Part shown: in pieces, positions 35,691-48,775 of the stretch | How the letters are laid out: every line of letters begins with the position of its first letter | Numbering within the stretch: position 1 is the stretch's first letter | From: Bidens hawaiensis | Taxonomy: Eukaryota; Streptophyta; Magnoliopsida; Asterales; Asteraceae | Direction: 5' to 3' | DNA length: 64,000 nt | Assembly (NCBI GenBank): GCA_021521415.1 | Contig: JAIQDT010009233.1 | Coordinates: 22,290 to 86,289, forward strand | Position numbers and translations under genes: made by a program | Notes under the pieces: generated by a model | The model's input: only the letters and a program-made list of their open reading frames with translations | Databases searched by the model: none | Told to the model about the DNA's origin: nothing

Positions 35691-36527
35691 TGTAACAACT
35701 CGGGTTTTTCAATTATTAAATATGTAACTATACCCGACCCGTTTTCATTTTCGGGTAATTTAATTAATAAAATATTCAATTATTTATATTATATATTTCT
35801 TTTCTTCATTTATATTATTTAATTTTGAGATATATACATTTTCTAACCAAAACCTTAGTTTTAACATATTTTGTATCCAACCATGAACTTTAAGGACTAA
35901 ATAGCAAATATAATTTATTAATATATATATTATTATAACCAGAGATCCAAACCCGTTTTACCCATGTCCAAACTCGTATCCAAAACTCGTATTTGACCCA
36001 AACCCGTAACCCAATGTTTCTTGAGCCTTAATTCTTGTTTTATAATAGGATTTGATCATTGTAAATTGTTTGTGATGTCTAAACGATCGCTACCGACACC
36101 GCTAATTAAGAAAACAAGATTATTTGATACATATTTACATATTAACGAAACCGTTCATACCAATATAGCGAATTACCATCTAGAGGTCATAGAAATTCAA
36201 TTAATCTTGCTTACACCTTCTTCTGGACCTCGTGAACTAAAGCCCTAACATTATATGTGTGAAGAATCGTCCTAGCTTGCCTGTTCGTTCACGTTTTTGG
36301 CTGTCGTCCTCACCGCGTCGTTAACCTTCAATTCATCATCAAATCTGGTAATTTAAATATGCTTGTTGATTGTTTTTTAATCCAGTATCAGTAACCCCAA
36401 CATTAATTAAGCAAACCATATCATAGATTAACAAATTGTAATTCTAGGGTTCATAATCAATTTTGGGTTAAAATAAGTTATTGTATTTAAAATTTTGTTC
36501 CAGTTTATAATCAAAATATCACTTGGC

Positions 36528-36600
36528 TCAACTAGTTGCTTGTTGCTTGTGTTCACCAATGAGCCGGCTAGGTGCACGGGTTTGAGCCCTGACCAACCCA
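36528..36600 (+). repeat. tRNA-like block inside LTR
   Basis: CTTGGCTCAACTAGTTGC resembles an A box and CGGGTTTGAGCCCTGACC a B box. No closed cloverleaf can be drawn by eye. Equivalent blocks occur at 43256-43345 (minus) and 46688-46770. Confidence 0.45.
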
Positions 36601-37576
36601 CTCTTTGCTCCTTTGTTTTTAATTTATTGTTTTAAGCATTTAAATGATTTAATAAATTTTCATAATTAATATTTGATATAAAATAAACATTATTTTGTGA
36701 AACCGACATCACTAAGTTACGTTTTCTTGTCCATAAATTTCATTAGAAATTTTCGTTTATGTGTGTGTGTATATATATATGTATATCTTAATAATAATAA
36801 ACTTTATTTTATTAAAACCCAACACTTCTAATTCATGTTTTCTCATCATTGAACGATAAATTTGCTTATATTTATTATATATATATGCATGTATTATTCT
36901 TTAAACACAAAAATTATAACAAACGTATTTTAAACGTATTATCTATGTTCATATCGTTAGATATTCATTAAAATTCCAAAAATATATTTTTATTATATAT
37001 TTAAACGTTTGTATTAAATTATTTAATATATTACAAGTTATATTTGTTTATGTACACATTTATTTACTTATATTATTCAACACGATACATATTATATTTA
37101 TTTAGTTACACAATATTATCATTTAAATAATTTATTTATTTTATATATTCATAAACATTTATTATTGTATTTTATATCAACTTATATTTAATTATTTAAA
37201 CTAATTAGTTATAAATTCAATCATATGATTTTTATATTAAGTTTAATGATATTATATAAATAATAAAAGTGATGTTTCTTATAATTTTAATGATAGACAA
37301 TCATATTGTTTTTACAATAATAATACCAATAGAAATCAATCGTTCGATCAATAAACATTCTAAACACAAACATAACTCAAATCATCGAAATCTTAAATCC
37401 ACTATATTATTATATTTAACTCGGAATCCTAGTCGGTACATCCCCAAGGGTTTAACTGTTTACTTTTCCATCATCATTCTTTGTATTATGTTCATGTAAT
37501 CAGGTGAGTATTTCACTCCCCTATTTTTACGCATTTTAAATCCTTTTTGGGGACATATGCGTATTTACAGTCTTTC

Positions 37577-37578
<2 letters not shown>

Positions 37579-37634
<56 letters not shown>
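37579..37634. repeat. (TTA)n microsatellite
   Basis: About 18 uninterrupted trinucleotide units. Confidence 0.95.
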
Positions 37635-38276
37635 CCACATTAGCAACTGTTATCCATGTGTCCATATCAGTTTATGCATAACTTGCTATTTGCTTGTTTG
37701 CTTTATTTTTACCGCATTCCAGAGAGGTCCATCATAATAGTATGATCATACGACCGTCGTAGTGGCCGGCGTCCAATCGCATGACAATGGTTTCACCGAC
37801 AACTCATTTTTGGTAACCAATGCCCATTCGCATGGAAACGGTTTAGCCCTTTCTTTATTAATAGTTTGAATTGTGTACATGCTATGGCTTAATTGTTTAT
37901 CTCACAAGGACAGTTTGTGTTTTCTCTTATATATTATTATTGTGGTGTCATAAACTAGTGTTTTACTCACTCAACCATGTGTTGACAAAATTATGTCTAT
38001 TTTATACGCATATGCAGGTTATCGTATGAATTTAATGCAAGTGGTGAAGACTTAGTGAATAATTTAAGTTAGAAGAATTTTAATCAAGATCATTAGAGAT
38101 ATAAATTTGTTTTGTTGTATCTTATGGTTTATGTACTTGTTTATATTTGATTTATTTGAATTTTTTTAATTAAATTTAATGGATATTATCACCTTTAATA
38201 TTGCATGATAGTACCTTGAGAGCTGTTAGCAATCAGCTCATGCCCCGACATTTCCGCCTTAGGTTGAGGTGTGACA

Positions 38277-38688
38277 TTTGCTCACCCAAGCATGTTTGTG
38301 CCTTAAAGTCAACAAAGGAATTTCACCAAAATGAATCACGGGTGTGCTTACCTTGTCAAAGGCATGCTTAGGTCAAGACAAAACCGAGAGTTATCCAAAA
38401 CCGACAAGACTGACAAGTCATTAAGACACATATAAAAGAAAGTACAAGCACGGGCATGCCAAGCATGTCGAGGGTGCGTCCCTAACTGACATGGGGCAAT
38501 AGTCTATAGAAAGAACGTCACGAAGAGTACCAATGAAGGGACATGAAAGCAAACACGACTGTGCTCACCATGGCACATCTGTGCCATCAAGGCGACTCGA
38601 CCTATAAAAAGCCGGCCATTTCCAAATTTTCATTCATCCCATTTCACACTTCTACACTAAATTCTCACCTACTTTGGCCATGTGAACT
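38277..38688 (+). repeat. LTR promoter fragment
   Basis: Repeated GGCATG(C)-type words lead to a TATA box, TATAAAAA at 38603-38610, then a pyrimidine-rich start-like region (CATTCATCCCATTTCACACT). It stops abruptly where TGTCACACCCC begins at 38689. Probably the U3/R part of an unrelated LTR cut by the next insertion. Confidence 0.5.
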
Positions 38689-40570
38689 GTCACACCCCAA
38701 CCTAACGGCAGAACATGCCAGGGTGCGACATAATTTGTATCATATCTCAAAAGACACTAAAAGTATAGTGACAATAGCTAATTGATTTATTCCGTATAAA
38801 AGTACACAATGGTTTAACAAAATAAAACAAATCGAAAGAAAATACATCAATCTCAAAACAAGCATATTGTTCTTCATTTTATTTAAAACATAAGGTCCAT
38901 ATTAGGCCTTCAAATTTCACTTCATACCAAATAGCTACCTATGATATACGTAAAAACAGATATACTTTGTCAAGATATTGCTGAGCAATTAATCATGATT
39001 TGATATGTATGATAAATAAAAATGACAATTCCTTGCGATAATATGCATTACATCAACTAGCATAACATAAATATAAAAGTGGCATTTACCCTCGACCCAA
39101 AAACAGTGTGAAGTTACTTTGACGGCATATGATCATGCTATGAGGATGAGAATGATGATGAGCTTGAGAATGAGATTCCAACCAACCATAAGAACTGTAA
39201 ACACATAGTCATTTAGCAATTAGCAACTAATCGAGCAATATCACAACTACGCAAATAGTGGAATTGTGTTTGAGTATGTAATGGTGTAATGTATAAATAG
39301 TAGGGTTTTGTGTACGCATAAACCCGCCAAACAGAAAATAGAAAAAAAAAGGAGTGTGATTACTTAGGCGAGTGAAAGTCGAGAAGATGAGAGAAGCATG
39401 TAATTAAGTGAGCCGACAACTTTTCAATAAAATACCCTAAAAACATAGAATAACAAACTATATTACAAACCGAGAATAAACAAACTGAAACTAATTTGAA
39501 GCTCAAACTATATATCTCGTTATGAAGAAAACGAGAAACAAACGAGTCCACTTACTTGAAAATAAAATATTCTGAAAAACTGCATAAAATTGTCCTTTTA
39601 AAACCGAATGTAATCGAAGAAGAATTATTGATTAATTCCTCCTCTAAATTTACTTACGGAGAAAACCAGAGTTAAACGAGTGTCGGTTCATCATTGACCC
39701 GAATGTAGGTATGAGGCCTTATTTGGGTCAAATAGGTTCAAAATGATAAAATAAAACTAAAATATAAAAGGGTCAGAGGCTAATTTAGGACGATTCATGG
39801 TGAAATTGAGAAGTCCCAAACTAAATTTAACATGATCCCTAATGGGCTAAAAAGAATGTGACTCCCAAAACCCCATTAATAATTTAATTTGATTGAGGGC
39901 TTTCATTTAAAACACAAAAATGAACATGTTCGATGTTCAACACTTACCTAGAAAATGCATGGAACAAGCATAAACCGACAAGTCAAAGTCTTGAACACTT
40001 GAAAGTCAAACGTGCATAGTCTTGAGAAAATATCAACAAATGGCGGGAATGGAGAGTGAATTAAAGTGGGGTAAACATTATGTAGAGGCTAAGGGTCCCT
40101 TATATAGAAGGAATTAGCTCGAAGAAAATGAAATCATCATAATTGAGCATTAATTGTAAACTTAGCAAATTTGGAAGAAAATCATCAATAATCACGAAAC
40201 TAATGAAATTCTTGAAGGGGAAGTTAATGTTTATGATTAACAAACATGTCTAGGTTCGTGGTTAACAATATTAGGAAGGTATAATGGTGGAATGAAATCA
40301 ATACGGCATAAATGTGACATTCGTCAAAAATGCGTTTTCGAAAACCCGACCAGATTGAAATTTTATTTATTTATTTATTTTTGGTGTGGTTATCTTGTGC
40401 CTCAACCCCGGGTTTACCTTCATAAAAGTTTGCTAAATATTATCAAGAGATAAATAAAAGTCTATTTAGCAAATTATAAACTATTTTTATTAAGTTTTTA
40501 AAGTTTTTTTAAACATATTTTGAAACTACAAGACCCTTTATGCAATTTTCATTAAAATCAATCCCAAATA
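38689..40570 (-). repeat. probable LTR (minus), outer end unresolved
   Basis: The left edge TGTCACACCCCAACC is a gypsy LTR 3' end read inverted. The other end was not found; a TGTGACATTCG at about 40315 is one candidate. No gene; the 80-codon frame at 38543-38785 crosses the left edge. Confidence 0.4.
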
Positions 40571-41899
40571 TGTCACACCCCGACCTACGGCGGAAATGTC
40601 GGAGGCGTGAGCTGATTGCCCACAGCTCTCAAGGTACTATCATGCAATATTTAAATGTGGCAATATCTATTTAATTCAATTAAATAGTACAACAAATTCA
40701 AATAATCATAGCATATAAAATTCATAAATAAACAAGGAAAATAAACATCCAAAATTAAATGCTTGTATCTTTTTCTCTAACATGCATCCTAAGTTGCTTC
40801 AAATAATCTTGATAATCATAACATGCGGTAACCTGCATATGCGTCAAAAATATAATAGGTTTTGTCAAAACACGAGGTTAAGTGAGTAAAACACCAGATT
40901 TTCATGATTATATAATAATAAATAAGAGAGTAAACCGTGTCAAGTGAGATAAACAATTTAACCAATGAGCAAGTAAATAATGAGCTGTCGATAAGCACGA
41001 TGCCAGATAAATTGGACGATGGCTACTACGACTGTCGTTTGATCATACTATTATGAGATTATGTTGGACCTCTCCGAATGCGATTCACATAAAGCATATA
41101 AGCACATAACAAGTAAGGTATAAATTGTTAAACACAAGTACAACAGTTCCAATTTGTGTATTACATAGTAGATAAATAAATAGTAACGCATACGTCCCCA
41201 AAATAGTATAAAATGAGTGTAAAAATAGGGAATGTGATACTCACCTGATCGGATGAACGAAGTATAAGTGAGGAGGATGCGACAAAGGTAAATCCTTCAG
41301 GATATACCGCTAAGGATTCCTAGTTAAAATAATAATAATATGAATTAATTATAAAAAATATACACGATTTAATGAAATAAGAGTTTAATGTGAATTGAGT
41401 TAGGTTTGGGATTAGAATGCTTATTAATTGATTGATGGATTTATACTATAATTATTATTGCAAATTTTAATATTATTGTTTGTCATATATTTAAAAGATG
41501 ATTAATAATTATTATTTATAAAATACTATTAATTATTCTTGATAAAATATAAAACTCATTTACTTAAATAATTTTAAAGAATTAAGATACAAAATATATA
41601 AATAAATAAATAATTAAATACACAAACTAAATACAATAATTTTATTAAATATAAAGTGAGATATTCTTCTAGTTATTCGAATAAATAAGATACAAATATA
41701 TAAATTAGTAGATAATAATAATAATAATGTGTAATTATTTAATTATAATATATAGCAAGATATAAATAAATATTTTATTTAAGTCTTAAAGCTGGTTGAA
41801 TGCTAATATATACAATTATTATTTGTTTAATTTAATGATTCTTAATTTAATTATTTCATTCAAACTCTTTCATTCAAATAATCTTCCATACCATACCAT

Positions 41900-43008
41900 A
41901 AAGTTGGTCAACACCGTTCGTTTTCTTAGTATTCACATATGAAGAATCCATATTTAGAGACAATAATTCAATATATACACTTCTATACATTTGAACAAAT
42001 AAAACAAACTAATTGTACAAATATTAACTCTTCATGTTTGACATGAATCCATAATATAAAGTTGTATTTAAATATATCCTACACATTGTTAATCATACTA
42101 CACACATAAAAACTCTAAATAAACATATAACCCTGCCAACACTAAATTAAATAATTCATGTAACATTTCCTACACAAATAATAAATCATTACACCATGGT
42201 ATTTGAATACATCCTACACAATAAAAAATCTAAATAAATCGATAACCCTTCCTACAAAAAATTAAAGAACCCAACAATGGTATTTGAATGTATCGTATGC
42301 AAATATTAATTATATTAAACAAAATAATAAAACATTCTCATTAACAATACCTCAATATAAGTTGAAAACATCCTTCACAATTAAGAAATCATTCTCATTG
42401 GTATTTGAATATATCCTACATAAATTAAAAAACATCATACACATTTTGTGTATCTTTTCACATTTGTGAACAACCACTTTTTGTTATAAAACCTACAAAA
42501 GGATCAAAACTATACTTACACACAAATAATGCAAACCTACACTCTCACCAAAGCCATTTTTTTTGTTACGAAATCGTAGTTAAAAATAAACAAAATTTTG
42601 AAATAACTTGACGAATCACACTATTTTTTAATCTTATTATAAATGTAGATGTTTCAACATGAAAACCGTCATGTATTTTACTAAACTGGAACAAAAAAAG
42701 ATTCAAATAAGTACAAATATTGCACGTATTTGAATTTTGTGATTGGAACATTATGGCCAATATAAGCACTAAATAAGATTTACCAACAAATTTTTGGAAA
42801 CTCATTGATTGTTAACATTTGTTATAAAATAAGAAGACCAAACTACCCTCTTTACATTAAAGCCTATAAATGATCTGTTTAATTATTACAAGATTGCCAT
42901 TATCATTATGAACCATAGATCAAATATAATCAATGCCCTAGATTCATTTCTCACACTTCTCGCATTAATATGATTTCTCTCCTGAACCAACCCCTATATA
43001 TATATAAG
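41900..43008. mobile_element. nested element, left limit approximate
   Basis: Its right end, read inward, carries AGGGGTTGGTTCAGG and GCGAGAAGTGTGAG, matching the ends of the element at 46978-48738. Inside, GGTATTTGAATAtATCCTACA-like words recur at about 42058, 42197, 42277 and 42397. No gene. Confidence 0.45.
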
Positions 43009-43255
43009 CAAGTTTATAAAGACATTTAACGACTAGGAACCATAATTAAAGTGTCGGTCAATAAGATAGTGATGTTTATTGTTAACGTATACATACACAT
43101 ATATATGTATACGCACAAAAACTTGTAACGGAAGTAATCGACAAGAAATACAAACTCCATGTGTCGGTTTTAATAAAAATAATGTTTATTTTGTATTTAC
43201 TATTAATTATAATTATTATATAAACCTATAAACCTAAAATAAAAAAGAAAACAAC

Positions 43256-43345
43256 CGCGTCCAGGGGGCTCGAACCCGCGCCCCTGTCCGGTTCAGTGAA
43301 TTAAGCACACACACACACACCAGCCACTGAGCTGGTGTGTCCAAT
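43256..43345 (-). repeat. tRNA-like block with (CA)n, inside LTR
   Basis: On the minus strand CAGCTCAGTGGCTGG resembles an A box and GGGTTCGAGCCCC a perfect B-box core. A (GT)n tract between them makes the spacing unlike a true tRNA. Confidence 0.5.
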
Positions 43346-44030
43346 TGATTAAGTTATGAAAACCAATCTTTAAGTATAAAAGCTTATAAAACCCCAAATC
43401 ACATTCAAAGCCCTAGATTCACAATTGATTGACCTGCTCGTGGATTGCTTAATTATTATTGGGATTATCGTTATACAATGATTGACGATCCTATAACACA
43501 AAACAATTACCTTAAACATCGATGATTTAATGTTGAACGATGAAGACAAACTGACGACGAGATACAAAGACGAATAGGGGTTTACGGACACAATCAAAAC
43601 AATTCAGTTTAGGAGTTCTGGTCGAGAGCTTATTAGGATAGTGCAGTAGAGGTTAATTGAATTATAAAAACTGTTTATGGCATAACCTCATAACTAATAT
43701 TGACGGGATTGCATACAAGTATTATACGAGTTCGTTTTTGATATGATTCTATAATTAAAGGGTCGGTTATGGTTGCAATATGCATAAATATATATATGAT
43801 TTGACGAGATCAATTCCAATAATAAGACGTATATTATGGCTCAAGAAATCGATATGGGTTAAGGTTTACGGGTTACGGGTTCGAATACGGGCTTGTGTTT
43901 AGGATCCGGGTTTGGGTTAAAAGATATAATAAAATCTTTTAGTTAAATTGAAAATTAGTCCTTGAGTTTTATGTATGGATACAAAGACAGCTAGAACTTA
44001 TGTTTATTATCGGAAATCCGAGTTGTTACA

Positions 44031-44470
44031 AAACCCCCCATCCCCACATCTTTTCTCCGTTACCATTTCCACCCTTTTTCTTGATTTTTTTGATCCACGA
44101 TTAAAGCCGGATGTCACGGGTTCGACCTCGTCTAAATGTTAATTGATCAAACACGCTATCAATCATCTTCTTAATTGGGTAAACTGACAATTAATTTAAG
44201 CTAATCATCTTTAACTCAATGCTGCGACCCAGTTGATCTAGAAACACTATGAATACTCGTCCATGATTCAATTAAATTGTTAACACCATCCCTACATCAT
44301 CTATACTCAAACCCCTAAACCAATTTGAACACATAAGCAATCTAGAAATGATTTTGAGTTCGAAGTTCAAGCCACAAACCGTAACATCTTGTTGTCGTTC
44401 AATTCGTCATCCTATCAGGCAATGGTTTTGTTTTTCTAGGTCGTTTTGGTGTTGGTAATCAAAGCCCACT
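44031..44470. other. unassigned spacer
   Basis: No gene seen. It may be the left part of the LTR-like fragment that resumes at 46555, split by the LTR at 44471-46554; this is an inference from gross similarity. Confidence 0.35.
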
Positions 44471-44897
44471 TGTAAGGCCCCGTTACCGGTGCCCTACATT
44501 TGGACGTTGGATTTACTCATAAACGCAGCTCTAAATATCAGAGTTAATTAAAACTTTCGCGGAATAATATAAAACATCAACCATTCGTCACAAATATCCG
44601 TAATTTGTCTTTTAAAACATAACATAAATTATGACATTCAAAACATCATGACAATCTTCGGATGCCAGCCTCTTCAATCCTGCCATGTGGCCATCTCAAA
44701 CCAGCTTTCTCAATCTGTTAACCTGCGTGCATACTAAAAGTCAGCTACGCTGAGTGAGTTCTAGTTAATCACATAACTTACTTTACATACACATATACGT
44801 GCCCGAAGGTACGCATTACATACATAACCTGTACCTCATTCGTCCATTCACATTTATAGCTAACCTTACATTATAAAGGGCATTTCACCCTACATAC

Positions 44898-44996
44898 CTC
44901 GGATATTATTAGGGTCCGGTACCCTCCATCCTCGGATATTATTAGGGTCCGGTACCCTCCATCCTTGGATATTATTAGGGTCCGGTCACCCTTTCT
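44898..44996. repeat. three tandem 37-bp repeats
   Basis: Each unit is CCT(C/T)GGATATTATTAGGGTCC plus GGT(A/C)ACCCT, nearly identical. Confidence 0.93.
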
Positions 44997-45404
44997 TCCA
45001 TACCTCCATACCATACTTTTCTATATACATAATTGTAAGTTTCATACGTACATACATCATTCATTCTTCATCTACAACATATATATCATCAAACCATTAC
45101 TTGGCAGTACATGCAATATTCGAAGATCGTTCACGTACCGACAATAAATCATTCATACATTTCACATAATACATATATGGCATACACTTATCATTTAGGA
45201 TAAGTGTATTAACTAATCACACCGAGTATGCACACATCCCCGAAAACGTAACAAGAAATGGGGCTAGAAACTCCCCTGAACACGATTACGTTCACCGTTA
45301 AGTGTTATTCCTTTCCTTAGCTGTGCGCGACTAACTGTATAACAATTACACGTATCAATTAACTATCGCTACTCATATCGCGTTTCTAGTCTAGTTATAA
45401 CCCT

Positions 45405-45480
45405 CAACGAATGGGGGTCCGGGGGAAGAGCCCCTAGCAGGGTCCAAGGGGCAGAGCCCCTGGCTGGGGTTAAGCTGCCA
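45405..45480 (+). repeat. G-rich tract
   Basis: Several GGGG runs (GGGGGTCCGGGGG, CAAGGGGCAG, CTGGGG) within about 75 nt, and a duplicated (G)AGCCCCT word. The runs could fold as a G-quadruplex on this strand. Confidence 0.55.
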
Positions 45481-46554
45481 GGTCAGCTTGGAAAAATTTT
45501 ATTTCCATTAACTGTCGTAACACATTTTCCATTATGATTTTAAATAATTAATTAATTTGCTAACTCAAAAGTTCAAGGGCTTCTTTGTAATCAAATCATT
45601 ATTTTCTAAGTTCACGGACTGTTCTGTCATTTAATCAAACTTCCAGTTCGCTACTCAGTTCTTGAACGAATTGACTCATCATAACGAACTGGACCCTCTA
45701 ACGAACTGGTCCTTATAACTATTTTGACTGGACCTTTGACGAATCAGTCCATATAGCGAACCAATCCATGTAGCGAATTGGATCTTCTAATTTGTTATCT
45801 CTCTTAACGAATGATCAACGCGAATTGGGAGCTAGTTCGTTATCTTATCCTTAACGAACTTGAACACGAACTAAATCTAGTTCGTTAGGCTTCTTTTAAC
45901 AAATTACTTGGCGAATCACCCCTAGTTCGTTAACTTCCCGTTAATGAATTAGGGTTAGGTCAGAGAATGTCAGAACATTATCTGACATCCCTCTAACCTC
46001 ATACCACTTTCCGGCGCCGCCATTGCCGGAAAACCGGGATCTTGCCGGAAAAGCGAGATCTCGCTTATTTCCCCACCGTTTTCACCGTTTTTCGTCCCGT
46101 TCGATCCAGATTTGAGATAAGGTGACCCCTAAGCTCATCTTAGGTTCGGTTTACCCGAATCCACCCGGATCTCGTGAATTTAACGGTTTAAGGGTGTCGG
46201 CTCGTCGTTTCGTGAATAAATGTTACTTGTTTGGGTTTATACAATATCATACTATCATTATCTCGGGTTGGTTCTCGGTTTCCTTGGTGATATCGACTAG
46301 AGAGAGAAGGAGAAACTAGAGAGATATCTTTAAGTGTGTGTTTGGGTGGTGTATGAAATATGTGTAAATGAATGGATTGAGGGTTAATTATTGTTTATAT
46401 ATAATGAGTCATGAGCTTAAGCCCATGGTCTTTTTTCTTCTTTTCCAATTAACCCAAGTCCATAACTCATATTTATTTAATCCAACACAAGCCCGATTCA
46501 TAACAATAATTCATAATATATTTATTAGCCGAAACTAGAAAACGGGATGTTTCA

Positions 46555-46977
46555 CCTCTGTCAATTTTGATTGACAGAGGGCAATTGATTTTTAATTGTG
46601 AATTTAAGCTTTTAGGGTTTTTGTGATTTGGGGGTAAATATAAAGCATTTGTATATGCATTTTCTTTTGCATACCTTAACTGAGTTAAGCCACCAGCCCA
46701 TTGGCTGGTGCATGTTTGTAAAGGCCTTAACCGGCTTGGGGCGCAGGTTTTGAGTCCCCTGGGCCGGTTTTGTAGTTTTTTTATTATTTTTATTGTTTTA
46801 AATTGTTTTAATTAGATATTAATATATTTAAACTAAATTATATAAAATTAATAATAATTTCACTCGTTTAACGGACTGAACACAATTTTTATCTCGAAGT
46901 AATTTATCGCTTAAAATTTTTAGTGTATATATATATATATATGTCTCTATGTGTGTGTGTGTGTGCATATATATACA
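46555..46977 (+). repeat. LTR-like fragment with tRNA-like block
   Basis: The tRNA-like block (46688-46770) has GCCCATTGGCTGG and CAGGTTTTGAGTCCCC. A T-rich tail similar to that after the block at 36528 follows it. (TA)n and (GT)n runs occur at 46928-46972. No gene. Confidence 0.4.
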
Positions 46978-48735
46978 TAGGGGATGGTTCAGACGAGAAA
47001 TGAAATTAGAGCGAGAAGTACGATAATTCATTACAACCCTTGATTGTGTTTGATCTATGGTCTACATACAACATGACAATATTGTAATATTTAGATGTTT
47101 TATTTTAATGTATTTAAGAGCAAAAGGTTATTTAGGTAATTTTCCTACTTCATAATTCACTTCTAAAAATTCTAAAAATAGAACACACTCCAGAAATATA
47201 ATTACATAGATGTTATATGAGGAAATAAAAAGCTGCACGAACATGAATAGGTCTAATCCTATACACATTTTTAAACCACAAATAAATGCTTTTTCATTTT
47301 CTACACAAACCGTATATTAGTTCTATGATAGCTACACAAGGTGTAGTAAATTGTAATACTACACTAATCACATCACATATGGATTAAGCCTGCTCTAAAT
47401 TGTCAGATCCTACATTAATAAAAGAAGCCTACACAAAACTAGCATTATTGTGTACGCACTATATATATATGTCAACCCTACACATACATTTTTGTTTAAA
47501 CCCTACATATATATGCTAACCCTATACAAGCCATACATGAAATATTGTGTAGGGTTATTTTTTAATTTATTGTTTATGATGATCGAACATCTTTATCCTC
47601 ACGATAATAACCTCGAAACTGTGAATAATAGAATAATAAACAACTATAATTACAAAGCATAATGTATAAAGAAATTAAAAAAATTAAAAAGAAAACTACA
47701 ATTTAAAACAAAACCAGCATTATTGTGTAAACCCTACATATATGTGTCAGCCTTACACAAACATTTTTGTTTAAACCCTACATATATATGTCAGCCTTAC
47801 ACAAGCCATACACAAAATATTGTGTAGCATTATATTTTGGTTTAGTGTTTATGACGATCGAACCTCTTTATCCTCACCATAATAACCTTGAACTTGTGAG
47901 TAATAAAAATAATTAACAAATTACATTTACAAAGAGAATGTATAAAGAAATTAAAAAAATAAAAAAGAAAATTATAATTTAAAACAAAACCAACATTATT
48001 ATGTAAACCCTATATATATGTGTCAGCCCTACCCAAACATTTTTGTTTAAACCCTACATATATATGTCAGTCTTACACAAGCCATACACAAAATATTGTC
48101 TAGGGTTATTTTTTAGTTTAGTGTTTATGACAATCAAACCTCTTTATCCTCACGATAGTAACCTCGAACTTGTGAATAATAGAATAATTAACAACTTACA
48201 ATTACAAGAGTACGTATAAAGAAATTAAAAAAATAAAAAAAGAAAATTACAATTTAAAACTTTGTCAACAAGTTGAATTTGAATAGGGTGATGTTGATTA
48301 GAATTTGAAAAAAGGTATAAATTATTGAAAATAAAATTATAAAACATATTATGTGCAACATTCTTCAAATCGTAGTTACAAAACACTTTATTGAATAAAA
48401 ATGAAAATAAATGGTTTAATTAAGCCACATAATAAAATCTTCTTGATTACTAAAAAAAATGCTGGCTTCGGAATTTAGGTCGAGAACTTTTTTCATACAA
48501 AAATCTTGAATTTAAATATGATAGTATTATTATTTGATTAATAGTTAAGATAATAATAATATGGGTTTGTAAAGTTACCATATTTGTGATTACTTAACAA
48601 AAATAAAAGTTTTAACATTTTACTAATTTGCCCTTACAATTAAATAAAACAAAATGAAAAAGAGAAAAAAATCTTATTGGTTAAAACCACTTATCGTATT
48701 TCTCGCAATAATATCATTAATCTCCTAAACTTAAG

Positions 48736-48738
<3 letters not shown>
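46978..48738. mobile_element. inverted-repeat DNA element with 276-bp array
   Basis: The ends match when read inward: GTTCAGACGAGAAATGA, GCGAGAAGTACGATAA on the left and GTTTAGGAGATTAATGA, GCGAGAAATACGATAA on the right. The insertion lies in TA-rich DNA. The interior holds three 276-bp tandem units. No transposase; the 70-codon frame is in the array. Confidence 0.65.
47435..48262. repeat. three 276-bp tandem units
   Basis: Units start at 47435, 47711 and 47987. Each has AC(A/T)TTTTTGTTTAAACCC, CACAAGCCATAC, an ACCTC/ACATC-TTTATCCTCAC block and GTATAAAGAAATTAAAAAAA. Differences are scattered substitutions. Confidence 0.93.

Positions 48739-48775
<37 letters not shown>

Larger units (their letters stand above)
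35691..38276 (+). mobile_element. solo LTR, about 2.6 kb
   Basis: Starts TGTAACAACTCGGG and ends GGTGTGACA, with no primer site or internal region beside it. The flanks CTTGT and TTTGC differ by two transitions, so a decayed 5-bp duplication is possible but unproved. Family members are 5101-6524 and, inverted, 40571-44030. It contains a tRNA-like block (36528-36600) and a (TTA)n run. Confidence 0.75.
40571..44030 (-). mobile_element. LTR of the 35691 family, inverted, with nested insertion
   Basis: The left edge TGTCACACCCCGACC and right edge GAGTTGTTACA are the inverse of the ends at 38276 and 35691. It is about 870 bp longer than that copy. The excess is probably the element ending at about 43005 with AGGGGTTGGTTCAGG (read inward), the same end type as at 46978. 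The flanks (AAATA and AAACC) do not match convincingly. Confidence 0.65.
44471..46554 (-). mobile_element. solo LTR, 2084 bp
   Basis: On the minus strand it begins TGAAACATCCCGTT and ends GGGGCCTTACA. Flanks CCACT (44466-44470) and CCTCT (46555-46559) form a 5-bp duplication with one mismatch. A minus-strand TATA box (TATATATAAAC at about 46394-46404) supports the orientation. It contains three tandem 37-bp repeats and an AACGAA-rich zone. Confidence 0.75.

Noticed and set aside
43256..43345. Functional tRNA gene on the minus strand
   Set aside because: A (GT)n tract separates the boxes and no cloverleaf closes.
40571..44030. A complete element with LTRs at both ends
   Set aside because: The two edges are opposite ends of one LTR, not two LTRs; no primer site is present inside.
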